NCBI GenBank assembly: GCA_016795465.1
Contig: JAEUHK010000131.1
Location: forward strand, 1-64,000
DNA: 64,000 nucleotides
Reading direction: 5' to 3'
DNA from: Verrucomicrobiaceae bacterium
GTDB lineage: Bacteria; Verrucomicrobiota; Verrucomicrobiia; Verrucomicrobiales; Verrucomicrobiaceae
A model generated the notes under the pieces. That model saw only the letters and a list, made by a program, of their open reading frames with translations, searched no databases and was not told the origin of the DNA. Shown here one piece after another: positions 1 to 7,777 of the stretch (the first letter of the stretch is position 1; the number at the start of each line of letters is the position of its first letter). Both the position numbers and the translations under genes were made by a program.

Positions 1-1671
1 CCAGCCCGGTTTTTGATAATAGCGTGCGTAGTCCCAGGTCGCCTCGCTGGCATCCAGCTCCACATTTTTCGTCAACCAGTCCACCACCTTCGTGCTGATG
101 ATCATCGCGGAGGGCAGGATGCTCTCGACATCATTCATGCCGCTCGATGGCGCGGTGTATTTCTTCACGCCGTTGATATAGACGACCTGCGAGTTGTCCG
201 TGCGCCATTCGAGACCGATCACGACGTAGTTTGCCATGTTGCCGATGGTGCTGTTGTTCGCCGTGTAGTCCCACGTGCGGCCCGGCGCATGTCCCGAGTC
301 GCGGGTCGGCGCAAAGTGATCCCACACACCAAAGCCGAAGTTGTTCGACGAGCCGTCGGCGTCCTTGTTGAAGAACTCCGGCGTGTCGATCTCATAGCTG
401 TGCAGGTAACCATCCATCGCCGCGGGCCAAAACGCGGTGTCCACGCCGATGGCCGGCACCTGCGGAATGCGCAGCCGCACCTCGTAGTAGCCAAACTTTT
501 GGCTGCTGCGCGACACGATGCCGCCTTCCTCCCAGTTGAGCTCGTTTTGCAGCTCCGCATTCGACGCCGAGGCGAGTGGCGTGGTGCCGATCCACGTCGG
601 CTTCAGGTGCAGATGCCCATCACTCACCGAAAACCATCGCCGGTCGAGAAACTGGCCCCACTTCGTCGAATCGAGCGTCGTTCCATCAAAGTCCTCCTCC
701 ACCGCCGTGATTGCATAATCCCGCGCCAGCTCGGAGTCCGGAGCCCACGGCGCGATGCGCGGCACCACCTGCACGCCATCGGCGATCACATTGCCATTCG
801 CGCCGTTGTTGCGGATCACCACTGCCATCGTCGCGCCCGCCTCACACGGCACCGTCGCGATCCGATTCCACTGACCGCCATTCGTCTGCTGATTCACCGT
901 CAGCGTCCGCGTTTCATCACTCAAAACGAGATCCACCGGCGTGTTCGTCGCCCGGTTCGCATTCGCGGTCCATCGCAGATACACATCATACAGCCCGCGA
1001 GCCGGAATCGTCGGCGTGAACGTGTAAGTCGCCGTCGGCGTGGCTCCCGCAACCTGCGCCGCAAACAGCGACGCATTCCCAAACGCCCCCGCCACCGCCG
1101 AAGCCGCCCATGTGCCCGTGAAGCTCACTCCCGCGTTCGTATTGCCCGCCGTCGCATTGTCCAAGATCACCGAAGGCGAAGCCCACACGCCCCGAGGCGT
1201 CGATTCCACCGCGCCATTCAACGCCGTGACCGTGTAGTAGTATCGCGTGCCTGAGATGGCCGTGGCATCGGAGAACGTGAGAGCGGAGATGTTGCTCGCG
1301 AGCGTCGTTGCGGTGCCCGTGAGCGATGTGGCACGCTTCACGTTGTATCCCATCGCACCCGCGACTGTCGGCCACGACAGCGTCACCTGATTGCTCGCCG
1401 CCGAAGCATCCACACTCACACTCGCCACCTGAGCCTGAAGCGTCGAAACAAGCATCAAAAGTGCGGCAGCACCCGGACTGCGGCAGCCTGCTGCCGCTCG
1501 TCGTAGCCAGCCCTGCTGGCGGAAGGGCCGAAAGATACCCATCAAAGCTCCAAGGCTCCGCCCACGCGATAGCGCATCAGCATTGCAGGCCGTGGAGACA
1601 TGCCCGGCAGCAGGGCTGCCTTTCCCAAGCGGCAGCAGGCTGCCGCAGTCCGGGTCTTCGACTTTACTCAT
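1..1671 (-). CDS. Secreted glycoside hydrolase family 16 protein (3' end outside window)
   Basis: The reading frame is open from an ATG at 1671 to the window edge, giving 557 residues without the C-terminus. Residues 1-6 are followed by 61 residues encoded by the REP element, then a signal-peptide core (AAALLMLVSTLQA). An Fn3/Ig-like stretch follows, then a beta-rich module resembling carbohydrate-binding or golvesin-like domains (ending near residue 300). The GH16 catalytic domain comes last. Its ExDxxE signature is EIDTPE at 427-432, with E427 the expected nucleophile and E432 the acid/base. GH16 enzymes cleave beta-1,3/1,4 glucans or galactans such as agar and carrageenan; the substrate cannot be read from here. 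The ATG lies inside ATGAGTAA, so it overlaps the stop of the transposase gene by 8 nt. It is the last visible gene of the ECF-sigma operon. Confidence 0.82.
   Translation of the reverse strand, partial: MSKVEDPDCGSLLPLGKGSPAAGHVSTACNADALSRGRSLGALMGIFRPFRQQGWLRRAAAGCRSPGAAALLMLVSTLQAQVASVSVDASAASNQVTLSWPTVAGAMGYNVKRATSLTGTATTLASNISALTFSDATAISGTRYYYTVTALNGAVESTPRGVWASPSVILDNATAGNTNAGVSFTGTWAASAVAGAFGNASLFAAQVAGATPTATYTFTPTIPARGLYDVYLRWTANANRATNTPVDLVLSDETRTLTVNQQTNGGQWNRIATVPCEAGATMAVVIRNNGANGNVIADGVQVVPRIAPWAPDSELARDYAITAVEEDFDGTTLDSTKWGQFLDRRWFSVSDGHLHLKPTWIGTTPLASASNAELQNELNWEEGGIVSRSSQKFGYYEVRLRIPQVPAIGVDTAFWPAAMDGYLHSYEIDTPEFFNKDADGSSNNFGFGVWDHFAPTRDSGHAPGRTWDYTANNSTIGNMANYVVIGLEWRTDNSQVVYINGVKKYTAPSSGMNDVESILPSAMIISTKVVDWLTKNVELDASEATWDYARYYQKPGW
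1472..1654. repeat. REP-type palindromic element, copy A (in-frame)
   Basis: This copy is 183 bp. The outer arms are inverted copies of a REP unit: the head GGAC, then the hairpin GCGGCAGCCTGCTGCCGC (7-bp stem, CCTG loop). An inner inverted pair (CCAGCCCTGCTGG and GGCAGCAGGGCTGCC) encloses a spacer. It lies inside the GH16 gene between codon 6 and the signal-peptide core and is read in frame as 61 residues. It is also the downstream flank of the transposase gene. Confidence 0.9.
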
Positions 1672-2251
1672 CGCCGTCCTCCTTCGCGATCAGATCGTAT
1701 TTGAAGCTCATGACGGTTTTGAGCCATGCGGGAGTGACTTCACGTTTGAAGGCCTCCGCACTGCACCAGCGCCACTGAGACGCCAGCGGCACCAAACCAT
1801 GATGCTTGGGATTTTGATGCACGTAGTTCAAACGGGCGAGATAGCCTTCCTGCGTCGTGAGATGCTTTTCAAAGTAGTTCTGCCACAGACGCGATCTTCC
1901 TGGCATTCCGTCCTCTTGATTCAATCGCTTCGTTGCGAGGCTGTGAAGCTTTTGAAGCATCGGAGATAGCGTGGCGGCCTCACCGGACGGACTATGAGCC
2001 ACGAAATGGTAGTGATTCGACAGCACCGCCCATGCCTCCAGCTTCCAGCCCTTCTCGTCGGTGACCTCAAACAGCATCTGCATGAACCAATCGCGACGCT
2101 CCGGCGTGTGCAGCCAGTGCTTCTGTTCATGAGCACGAGCCGTGACGAAATATACGCCTGCCTCCGTCAGCCGATGCGGCGGCGCATGCGGCCAGGAGCG
2201 AGTGCCGCTGGCTACGTCTTCATCAGAAGGAAGTGAGATCGAGTCGCTCAT
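1664..2251 (-). CDS. REP-associated tyrosine transposase (RAYT, Y1/HUH family)
   Basis: A 195-residue single-domain Y1 transposase of usual RAYT length. The HUH metal-binding motif is H80-Y-H82 (SNHYHFVAH). The catalytic tyrosine is probably Y143 in the YVHQNP motif, with Y138 as an alternative. RAYTs are single-copy housekeeping relatives of IS200/IS605 transposases that nick and join REP hairpins as single-stranded DNA. Here REP doublets flank the gene on both sides (1472-1654 and 2276-2433) and the same doublet occurs four more times within 16 kb, so this enzyme is the obvious mobiliser. It lies within the secreted-protein operon: its ATG is 4 nt after the stop of a 65-codon frame, and its TAA overlaps the next start. 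Confidence 0.88.
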   Translation of the reverse strand: MSDSISLPSDEDVASGTRSWPHAPPHRLTEAGVYFVTARAHEQKHWLHTPERRDWFMQMLFEVTDEKGWKLEAWAVLSNHYHFVAHSPSGEAATLSPMLQKLHSLATKRLNQEDGMPGRSRLWQNYFEKHLTTQEGYLARLNYVHQNPKHHGLVPLASQWRWCSAEAFKREVTPAWLKTVMSFKYDLIAKEDGDE

Positions 2252-2255
2252 GGGA

Positions 2256-2453
2256 TCAAAAGGTAGGCAGCGAAGCCCGGACTGCGGCAGCCTGCTGCCG
2301 CTCGCCGGAGCCAGCCCTGCTGGCGGGAAGGCTGAGGGATGTGATTCGAAGCGTCAAGGCTTCGCAGTCCGTGGAGACGTGCCCGGCAGCAGGGCTGCCT
2401 TTCACAAGCGGCAGCAGGCTGCCGCAGTCCGGGTTGTGTCGCTCGTCGATCAT
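2256..2453 (-). pseudogene. Fossil signal-peptide N-terminus (65 codons) with out-of-frame REP element
   Basis: An ATG at 2453 overlaps the stop of the pectate-lyase gene as ATGA, like the other junctions in this operon. Its first codons (MIDERHNPDCGSLL) closely resemble the start of the pectate-lyase gene (MMDDHTNPDCGSLL). The frame enters REP copy B, but that copy is 25 bp shorter than its in-frame relatives, so the frame shifts and stops at 2256 with no hydrophobic core. I read it as the remains of the 5' end of a secreted-protein gene, probably the GH16 gene now starting at 1671, separated from its body by the transposase unit. It may still be translated and couple the transposase to the operon. 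Confidence 0.55.
2276..2433. repeat. REP-type palindromic element, copy B (25 bp shorter, frame broken)
   Basis: Same outer and inner inverted arms as copy A but 158 bp, with the missing 25 bp in the central spacer. It forms the upstream flank of the transposase gene. Its length is not a multiple of three, unlike the four copies inside functional genes. Confidence 0.88.
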
Positions 2454-5400
2454 GGTCGCGTCACTTTGAGATGCACAAAACGCCGAGTCGTGCCTGCGGG
2501 CATGGTCGCTTTGATTTGCTGGGTGGTGCTGGTTTCGGTCAAAACGGTGCTGGTGACGCCCACAGTGCTCCAAGTGGTCAAATCATCGCTCCATTCGACG
2601 GTGAAGGTCACGTCAGTGGCGGCTTTGTTTTTCGTGTAGATGAATTCGAGCACGTTGGCGGCCTTTATCGCCGAAATCGGTGCTGCATCGCTCAAGGCGG
2701 CGTTCATCGCGGTGGCGTATTCGAGGAGGTTGCTCGCGCCATCGCTGTCCTGGTCGGCGAGGTCGGCGGCGGGGCCGGTGTTTTGGGAGGTGCCGAAGTT
2801 TTGCCAGCGCCAGAGGTCGAGGGCGGTGGCAATGGTCACGACGACATCATTGCCGTCGCCGCCGATGTAAGTGATGCGCCAGAGATAGCCGTCTTCGCTC
2901 CACACGCAGCCTTCGGGTCGCGCGGTGAAGGTGCCGGTCGCGGCTCCGAGGCTGGTTTTGCTGAGAATCATGTAGCTGGTGCCGGTGGCGAGGCCAACTG
3001 ACGGCATGAGATCGAGCGTGCCTCCGAGCGAAACAGTGCCGCTGCTCACGAACTGCGCTGCGGGCAGGTTCACAGCCGCGGTGCCGGTGAAAACGGCATC
3101 GCCATTCAGCGTGAGCACGCCGCTGTTGGAATGCACGAGGCCGCTGGCGGTGACATCGGCATTCACGGTGCCGCGACCGCGAAACGTGGCATTTGCGGCG
3201 ATGTCGAGCACGGCGGCGTTGAGCGTGGCGCCGCTGTTGAGCTGCAAGGTCGCGCCATTGAACACGACGATGTCGCCCGTGCCACCAAAGGTGTCATTGG
3301 AGCCATCGCCATACGACAGCGTGCCTTGTTCGACGGTGATGCCGGCATTCACCGTGCCGGAGCCGGTGATGGTCCATGTGCCTGCGCCCGTTTTTTCCAA
3401 ACCGATGGCACCACCGCCGCTGAAAGGCACCCAACTGCCCGCATACGTCGTGCTGGTGCCGAGTCCGCCGACGCGATACGTCACCGGTGTGGTGTTGTTT
3501 TGACTGCCTGAGATGCTCGCGGTGGTGATGCCGGAAAGTGCGCCAATCGGAATGGTGGCGTCGTTGGTTGAGGCAGCGGTGTATTCCATCCGCACTTGTT
3601 CGAGGTTCAACGTGGCGAGTGGCAGGCCGGTTTCGGCTCCGAATTGCAAACGCGGATCGCTCACGCCGATGGTGGGTCGTTTCGCGTTGATCGTGCCGGT
3701 GAAGGCGGACCAATCACCTGTCACCGCAGCACGGAAGTAGTTGCCGACATAGTTCAGCGTGCCGGAGCCGGTGAGCTTTCCGGACAACGAGGGATACGGC
3801 ACCACCAACGTGCCACGCATCGTGTTTTGAAGCGTCGCCGTGGCTCCCGCAGGCACGATGAGATCATTCGAGAAGGTGCCATACAGCGGCGATGTGCTCC
3901 CCGTGTTGCCATGCAGTGTGAGCGTGCCGCCGTTCAGCGTGATGGGACCGCTGCCGAGGCCAAACGGATTCGCGGGCGCGGTGCGGCCACTGGTCGGCGC
4001 GGCATTCGAGGTGAGCAGAATCTCGCCGCCGTTGATCACCGTGCCGCCAGTGAAGGTATTGCGTGATTCAAAGACGAGACTCGCCGTGCCATTCGTCGCC
4101 GTGGCGTTTTGCGAGACGGTGATGCTGCCAGCGCTCACGGTGTTGATGACCGTGTCGGCGGGAAACATCGAGCCGACGACGCTCATGCCGGGATAAAGCC
4201 CCGCTGTGCTCGCCATCGACACGTTGGGCGTGTTGATCGTCGTGCCGCAGGTCAGCGTGTATTGCGGCACGTTCAGCGTGAGCGTGCCGGTGCCGCTTTT
4301 CACCAGCGAGGTGCCGCCGGTGATCGGTGCGCCGGTGAAGGTGTAGGCGCGGGTGCTGTTGTTCACCGTCAGGCTCTGCGGCGCGACGCTGCGCGTGATC
4401 GTCACGCTGCCGCTGGTCGCGCTGTCATCAAAAGTGACGCGATCGTTGTTAAAGAAAGTCGCTGGTGATGCGCCGCTCCACGCGCTCGTCGTCTGCAAGT
4501 CCCACAGGCCGCCGTTTGCGCCCGTCCAGGTGAGATCGGCATTCGCGCCGCTGACCACGAGGCGCACATAGCCCGGCGCCACGCCATCCGCGCTGCGTTC
4601 CAGCGTGAGCGTCTGTCGCGAGCCCGTGGGCAGGTTCGACACGAGCGTGGCGTTCGTGCCCGTGATCGCACCGGTGCTGCTGATGAGCGTGTAAGTGCCT
4701 GCGCCGAGCACACTGCCGGTGAAGTTGAAAACAAAGGTCTGCGCATTCGTCAGCGTCACCGGGCCGTTCACGACGATTTGATCGTTTCCAGCCGATGCAT
4801 TCGCCGAAAGATCAAACTCCAGCGTTGGCGATGTGAGCGCGAGTGATACCGCCGTGAGCGTGCCTGCGCCATCGCTGCCCGGTGCGATGATGCCACCCGC
4901 AGCCGTCGTCACACTGCCGCCGAGTGTTCCCGTGCCGCTGAGTCGAGCGCCGCTGTTCACCGTGACGGGCGTGGCAGCGAGAGTGCCATTCACTTCGAGT
5001 TCGCCCGCGTTCACCGTGGTCGCGCCCGTGTAGGTGCAGTTGTTGTTCGTGAGCGTCAGTTTGCCCGTGCCGACCTTTGTGAGTGCCGTGAGCGCCGTGC
5101 CGGAGCCATTGCCGATGCGTCCCGCAAACGTGCTCGACGTGTTCATCGCACCCACGGAGTAAACCGACGTGGTCGTGGTGGAACTCGTGCCACTCAGCAA
5201 GGTGTTCGGTCCGCCAGCCAGCTCGCCGAGCACGAAGTTCGAGCCGCCGTTGCGCGTGAAGAGATTGAAGGTGCCCGTGCCGAGATCCCATCGCGCGGTC
5301 GCGCAACCCGTGCTGCCATAAAGCCGCGCACTGCCCGTGCTCGCACCGAAACGCACTTCACCATCAAATGCGCTCATGCTGCCGCCGAGCGTGAGCAAGG

Positions 5401-7777
5401 AGCTTCCCGTGTTGTTGATATTGACGATGCCCGAGCCACTCCAAGGGCAGTTGAAGCTGCGTGAACCCGTCGGATTCAAATGGAGCGTGCCCGACAGCGA
5501 AAGCGGCCCGGACAAATCGCCGCCGAAGTTCAGCGTGGCACTCGTCACCGTCAGCGCCGCTGCGCCCAGCGTGCTGCCAGCGCCCGTCGTGAGCGTGCCG
5601 CCATCGAGCAGCATGGTCGAGATCGCATTCGCGCCGGTGTTGGAGATCGTCAGCGTGCCAGCGCCGGTTTTGACAAAGTCCACGCCACCCGTCAGCGCAC
5701 CACTGCCGGTCAGCGTGAAGTTTTTCACTGAGGTGTCCACCGTCACCGAGTCTGGCTGGAGCGTGCCGATGAGCTTGATCGTCGGACTGTTCGAGCCGCT
5801 GCCGTCAAAGGTCACCGCATCCGTGTCAGCAAAGGTCGTCGCACCCGCGAGGCTCGTCCAGTTGGCCGTCGTCGTGTCCCAATTGTTCGTCGTGCCATCG
5901 CCGGTCCACGTCACCGGTCGCGGTGGCGGCGTTTGAGTCACGATCAGGCAGCACTGCTGCGTCCACGTGCTGCCCGCCGCATCCGTGACGGTGAAAAGAA
6001 AGCCCGCGCGGCCAAACGTCTCCAGCGTCGGCGTGAAGCGCGCGATTTTGCCACCGGTGCCGCTTTGCGAAATCGTGCCGCCCGTCACACCCGACACCGT
6101 GAAGACCGGGCTCGCCGTGAAGCCGCTGGTGAACTTGCTCAAATCAATGTCCACAAAGCTCGGCGATGCCGCGGTGTTCCTGCCGACCACGCCATGAGCC
6201 ACCGCTTTGAAGTGCAGATACTCCTCCAGCCGCGTGTAGCCCGTGGGCGTGCCCGCCGGGAAAAAGGAAGCGGCGATCTGCGGTGCGGTCAGCACGGCAT
6301 TGTTGTCCGCCGTCGTCGTGCTCAGGCCCACAGCACTCTCCCAGTAGTCCGGCATGCCATCGCCATCCGTGTCCGTCGGCGCCGGGCTGGAGCGAAGATC
6401 CGCAAAGGCCGTGCCCGTGCTCAGATTCAGCTCCAGCGGATCAGTGATGATGCCGCGCTGCATCGCTGCCGTGCGTGTCACGCAGAGCTGCGAGATCTCA
6501 TCGCGCAACGGACGCGAGCCGATCTCCATGCGCGTCGCGCCGACTTGCGACAGCACCTTCTTATAAGCCGTGAGCCGCGGATCCACCGTCACCGCCGTCC
6601 CGATGGCCGTGCCGCCCGTCACGCCATTCACCGTCTGCGGCCAGGCCGTCGCCTGCTGATCGTAAAGCACGCCCGAGGCCACGATGGCGTAGTTCGACTT
6701 CGACACATCGAGCACGCCGTTGTTGTTCCCATCCAGCGCACTGTCCGCGATGTGGACTTTGAAAACATTCGTCCCGCCCGCATTCAAGCCGCCGCCATAC
6801 GCCGCGCTGCTCGTCGAGCCGCCATGACTGAAAGTGCTGCCACGAATGTTCACCCGCGCCGTCGTGTCCGTGCTGGGCGCGAAGTTGAACCCGAGGTCCC
6901 AGCCGAAGATCACGTTGTTCACCCAGTCGAAGACGGAAGGGCTGATGCACTTGGGGTTCCGCGTGTGGTTGTTCGCCCACAGCGTGTGATGCGCTGTGGC
7001 GTGATTGATGTCCCACAAGCCACCCGCCGAATGCGTCTGCAAGCCCCACGCATTCACGCTCCACTGATAGGTGAAATACTCCGGCGGCGTGCCGAACGAG
7101 GACAGATTCTCGTCCGTGGAGAACATCTGCTCACAGTGATCCATGATGATGCGCTGCGAGGCATTGATGTCCACCGCATCGCCGCCCGCCGCCTGCTTGC
7201 CATAGCGCCAGCGCAGATGCCGCAGCACCACATCATTGCCGGAGAAGGTCATCGCATTGTTCCAGAAGCAAATGCCATCGCCCGGAGCCGTCTGCCCCGC
7301 GATGGTGAGCTTTGAGCCACTCACCGTCGTGCCCCCCGAGCCACTCGGCAGCCGGATGTGCCCGCTCACCGCAAACACAATCGTGCGCCCGCTTGCCGGG
7401 ATGGTGTTCTTCGCATCAAAGAACGAACCCGCACCCGAAGCATTCAGATTCGTCACCGTATAAACATCCCCGCCACGTCCGCCCGCTGATGTGGAGCCAA
7501 AGCCTTCCGCTCCAGGAAATGAAGGCACCTGAGCAACCAGCGAAGTCGTGAGCAAAAGCAGGAGTGCGGCAGCACCCGGACTGCGGCAGCCTGCTGCCGC
7601 TCGCCGGAGCCAGCCCTGCTGGCGGGAAGGCTGAGGGACATCCTTCGAAGCCCCAAGGCTCCGCCCACGCGGTAGCGCCTCGGCTTTGCTATCCACGGAG
7701 ACGTGCCCGGCAGCAGGGCTGCCTTTCACAAGCGGCAGCAGGCTGCCGCAGTCCGGGTTGGTGTGGTCGTCCATCAT
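2450..7777 (-). CDS. Secreted pectate-lyase-like protein with autotransporter-associated beta-strand repeats
   Basis: 1775 residues from the ATG at 7777, chosen because it overlaps the upstream stop as ATGA; a start 40 codons earlier would lie inside the previous gene. Residues 1-8 precede the 61-residue REP insert; the signal core is at about 69-82 (AAALLLLLTTSLVA). A pectate-lyase-like parallel beta-helix follows at about 86-480, starting FPGAEGFG, with GGRGGDVYTVTNL and DHCEQMFSTDE (D213-H214-C215), close to the PL1-type DHCxxSWxxDE motif. A DTDGDGMPD calcium-binding stretch follows near 510, then roughly 1000 residues of autotransporter-associated beta-strand repeats (GAGTLT...TVNGG units). 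The last 115 residues form a domain shared with two other proteins here, ending FVHLKVTRP. Probable role: pectin or related polysaccharide cleavage at the cell surface. Confidence 0.82.
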   Translation of the reverse strand: MMDDHTNPDCGSLLPLVKGSPAAGHVSVDSKAEALPRGRSLGASKDVPQPSRQQGWLRRAAAGCRSPGAAALLLLLTTSLVAQVPSFPGAEGFGSTSAGGRGGDVYTVTNLNASGAGSFFDAKNTIPASGRTIVFAVSGHIRLPSGSGGTTVSGSKLTIAGQTAPGDGICFWNNAMTFSGNDVVLRHLRWRYGKQAAGGDAVDINASQRIIMDHCEQMFSTDENLSSFGTPPEYFTYQWSVNAWGLQTHSAGGLWDINHATAHHTLWANNHTRNPKCISPSVFDWVNNVIFGWDLGFNFAPSTDTTARVNIRGSTFSHGGSTSSAAYGGGLNAGGTNVFKVHIADSALDGNNNGVLDVSKSNYAIVASGVLYDQQATAWPQTVNGVTGGTAIGTAVTVDPRLTAYKKVLSQVGATRMEIGSRPLRDEISQLCVTRTAAMQRGIITDPLELNLSTGTAFADLRSSPAPTDTDGDGMPDYWESAVGLSTTTADNNAVLTAPQIAASFFPAGTPTGYTRLEEYLHFKAVAHGVVGRNTAASPSFVDIDLSKFTSGFTASPVFTVSGVTGGTISQSGTGGKIARFTPTLETFGRAGFLFTVTDAAGSTWTQQCCLIVTQTPPPRPVTWTGDGTTNNWDTTTANWTSLAGATTFADTDAVTFDGSGSNSPTIKLIGTLQPDSVTVDTSVKNFTLTGSGALTGGVDFVKTGAGTLTISNTGANAISTMLLDGGTLTTGAGSTLGAAALTVTSATLNFGGDLSGPLSLSGTLHLNPTGSRSFNCPWSGSGIVNINNTGSSLLTLGGSMSAFDGEVRFGASTGSARLYGSTGCATARWDLGTGTFNLFTRNGGSNFVLGELAGGPNTLLSGTSSTTTTSVYSVGAMNTSSTFAGRIGNGSGTALTALTKVGTGKLTLTNNNCTYTGATTVNAGELEVNGTLAATPVTVNSGARLSGTGTLGGSVTTAAGGIIAPGSDGAGTLTAVSLALTSPTLEFDLSANASAGNDQIVVNGPVTLTNAQTFVFNFTGSVLGAGTYTLISSTGAITGTNATLVSNLPTGSRQTLTLERSADGVAPGYVRLVVSGANADLTWTGANGGLWDLQTTSAWSGASPATFFNNDRVTFDDSATSGSVTITRSVAPQSLTVNNSTRAYTFTGAPITGGTSLVKSGTGTLTLNVPQYTLTCGTTINTPNVSMASTAGLYPGMSVVGSMFPADTVINTVSAGSITVSQNATATNGTASLVFESRNTFTGGTVINGGEILLTSNAAPTSGRTAPANPFGLGSGPITLNGGTLTLHGNTGSTSPLYGTFSNDLIVPAGATATLQNTMRGTLVVPYPSLSGKLTGSGTLNYVGNYFRAAVTGDWSAFTGTINAKRPTIGVSDPRLQFGAETGLPLATLNLEQVRMEYTAASTNDATIPIGALSGITTASISGSQNNTTPVTYRVGGLGTSTTYAGSWVPFSGGGAIGLEKTGAGTWTITGSGTVNAGITVEQGTLSYGDGSNDTFGGTGDIVVFNGATLQLNSGATLNAAVLDIAANATFRGRGTVNADVTASGLVHSNSGVLTLNGDAVFTGTAAVNLPAAQFVSSGTVSLGGTLDLMPSVGLATGTSYMILSKTSLGAATGTFTARPEGCVWSEDGYLWRITYIGGDGNDVVVTIATALDLWRWQNFGTSQNTGPAADLADQDSDGASNLLEYATAMNAALSDAAPISAIKAANVLEFIYTKNKAATDVTFTVEWSDDLTTWSTVGVTSTVLTETSTTQQIKATMPAGTTRRFVHLKVTRP
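7575..7757. repeat. REP-type palindromic element, copy C (in-frame)
   Basis: 183 bp, same four-hairpin architecture as copy A, inside the pectate-lyase gene between codon 8 and the signal-peptide core. The coding-strand sequence just after the arm (GGTGCTGCCGCACT) is also conserved between copies, so the element or its target may extend about 14 bp further. Confidence 0.9.
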
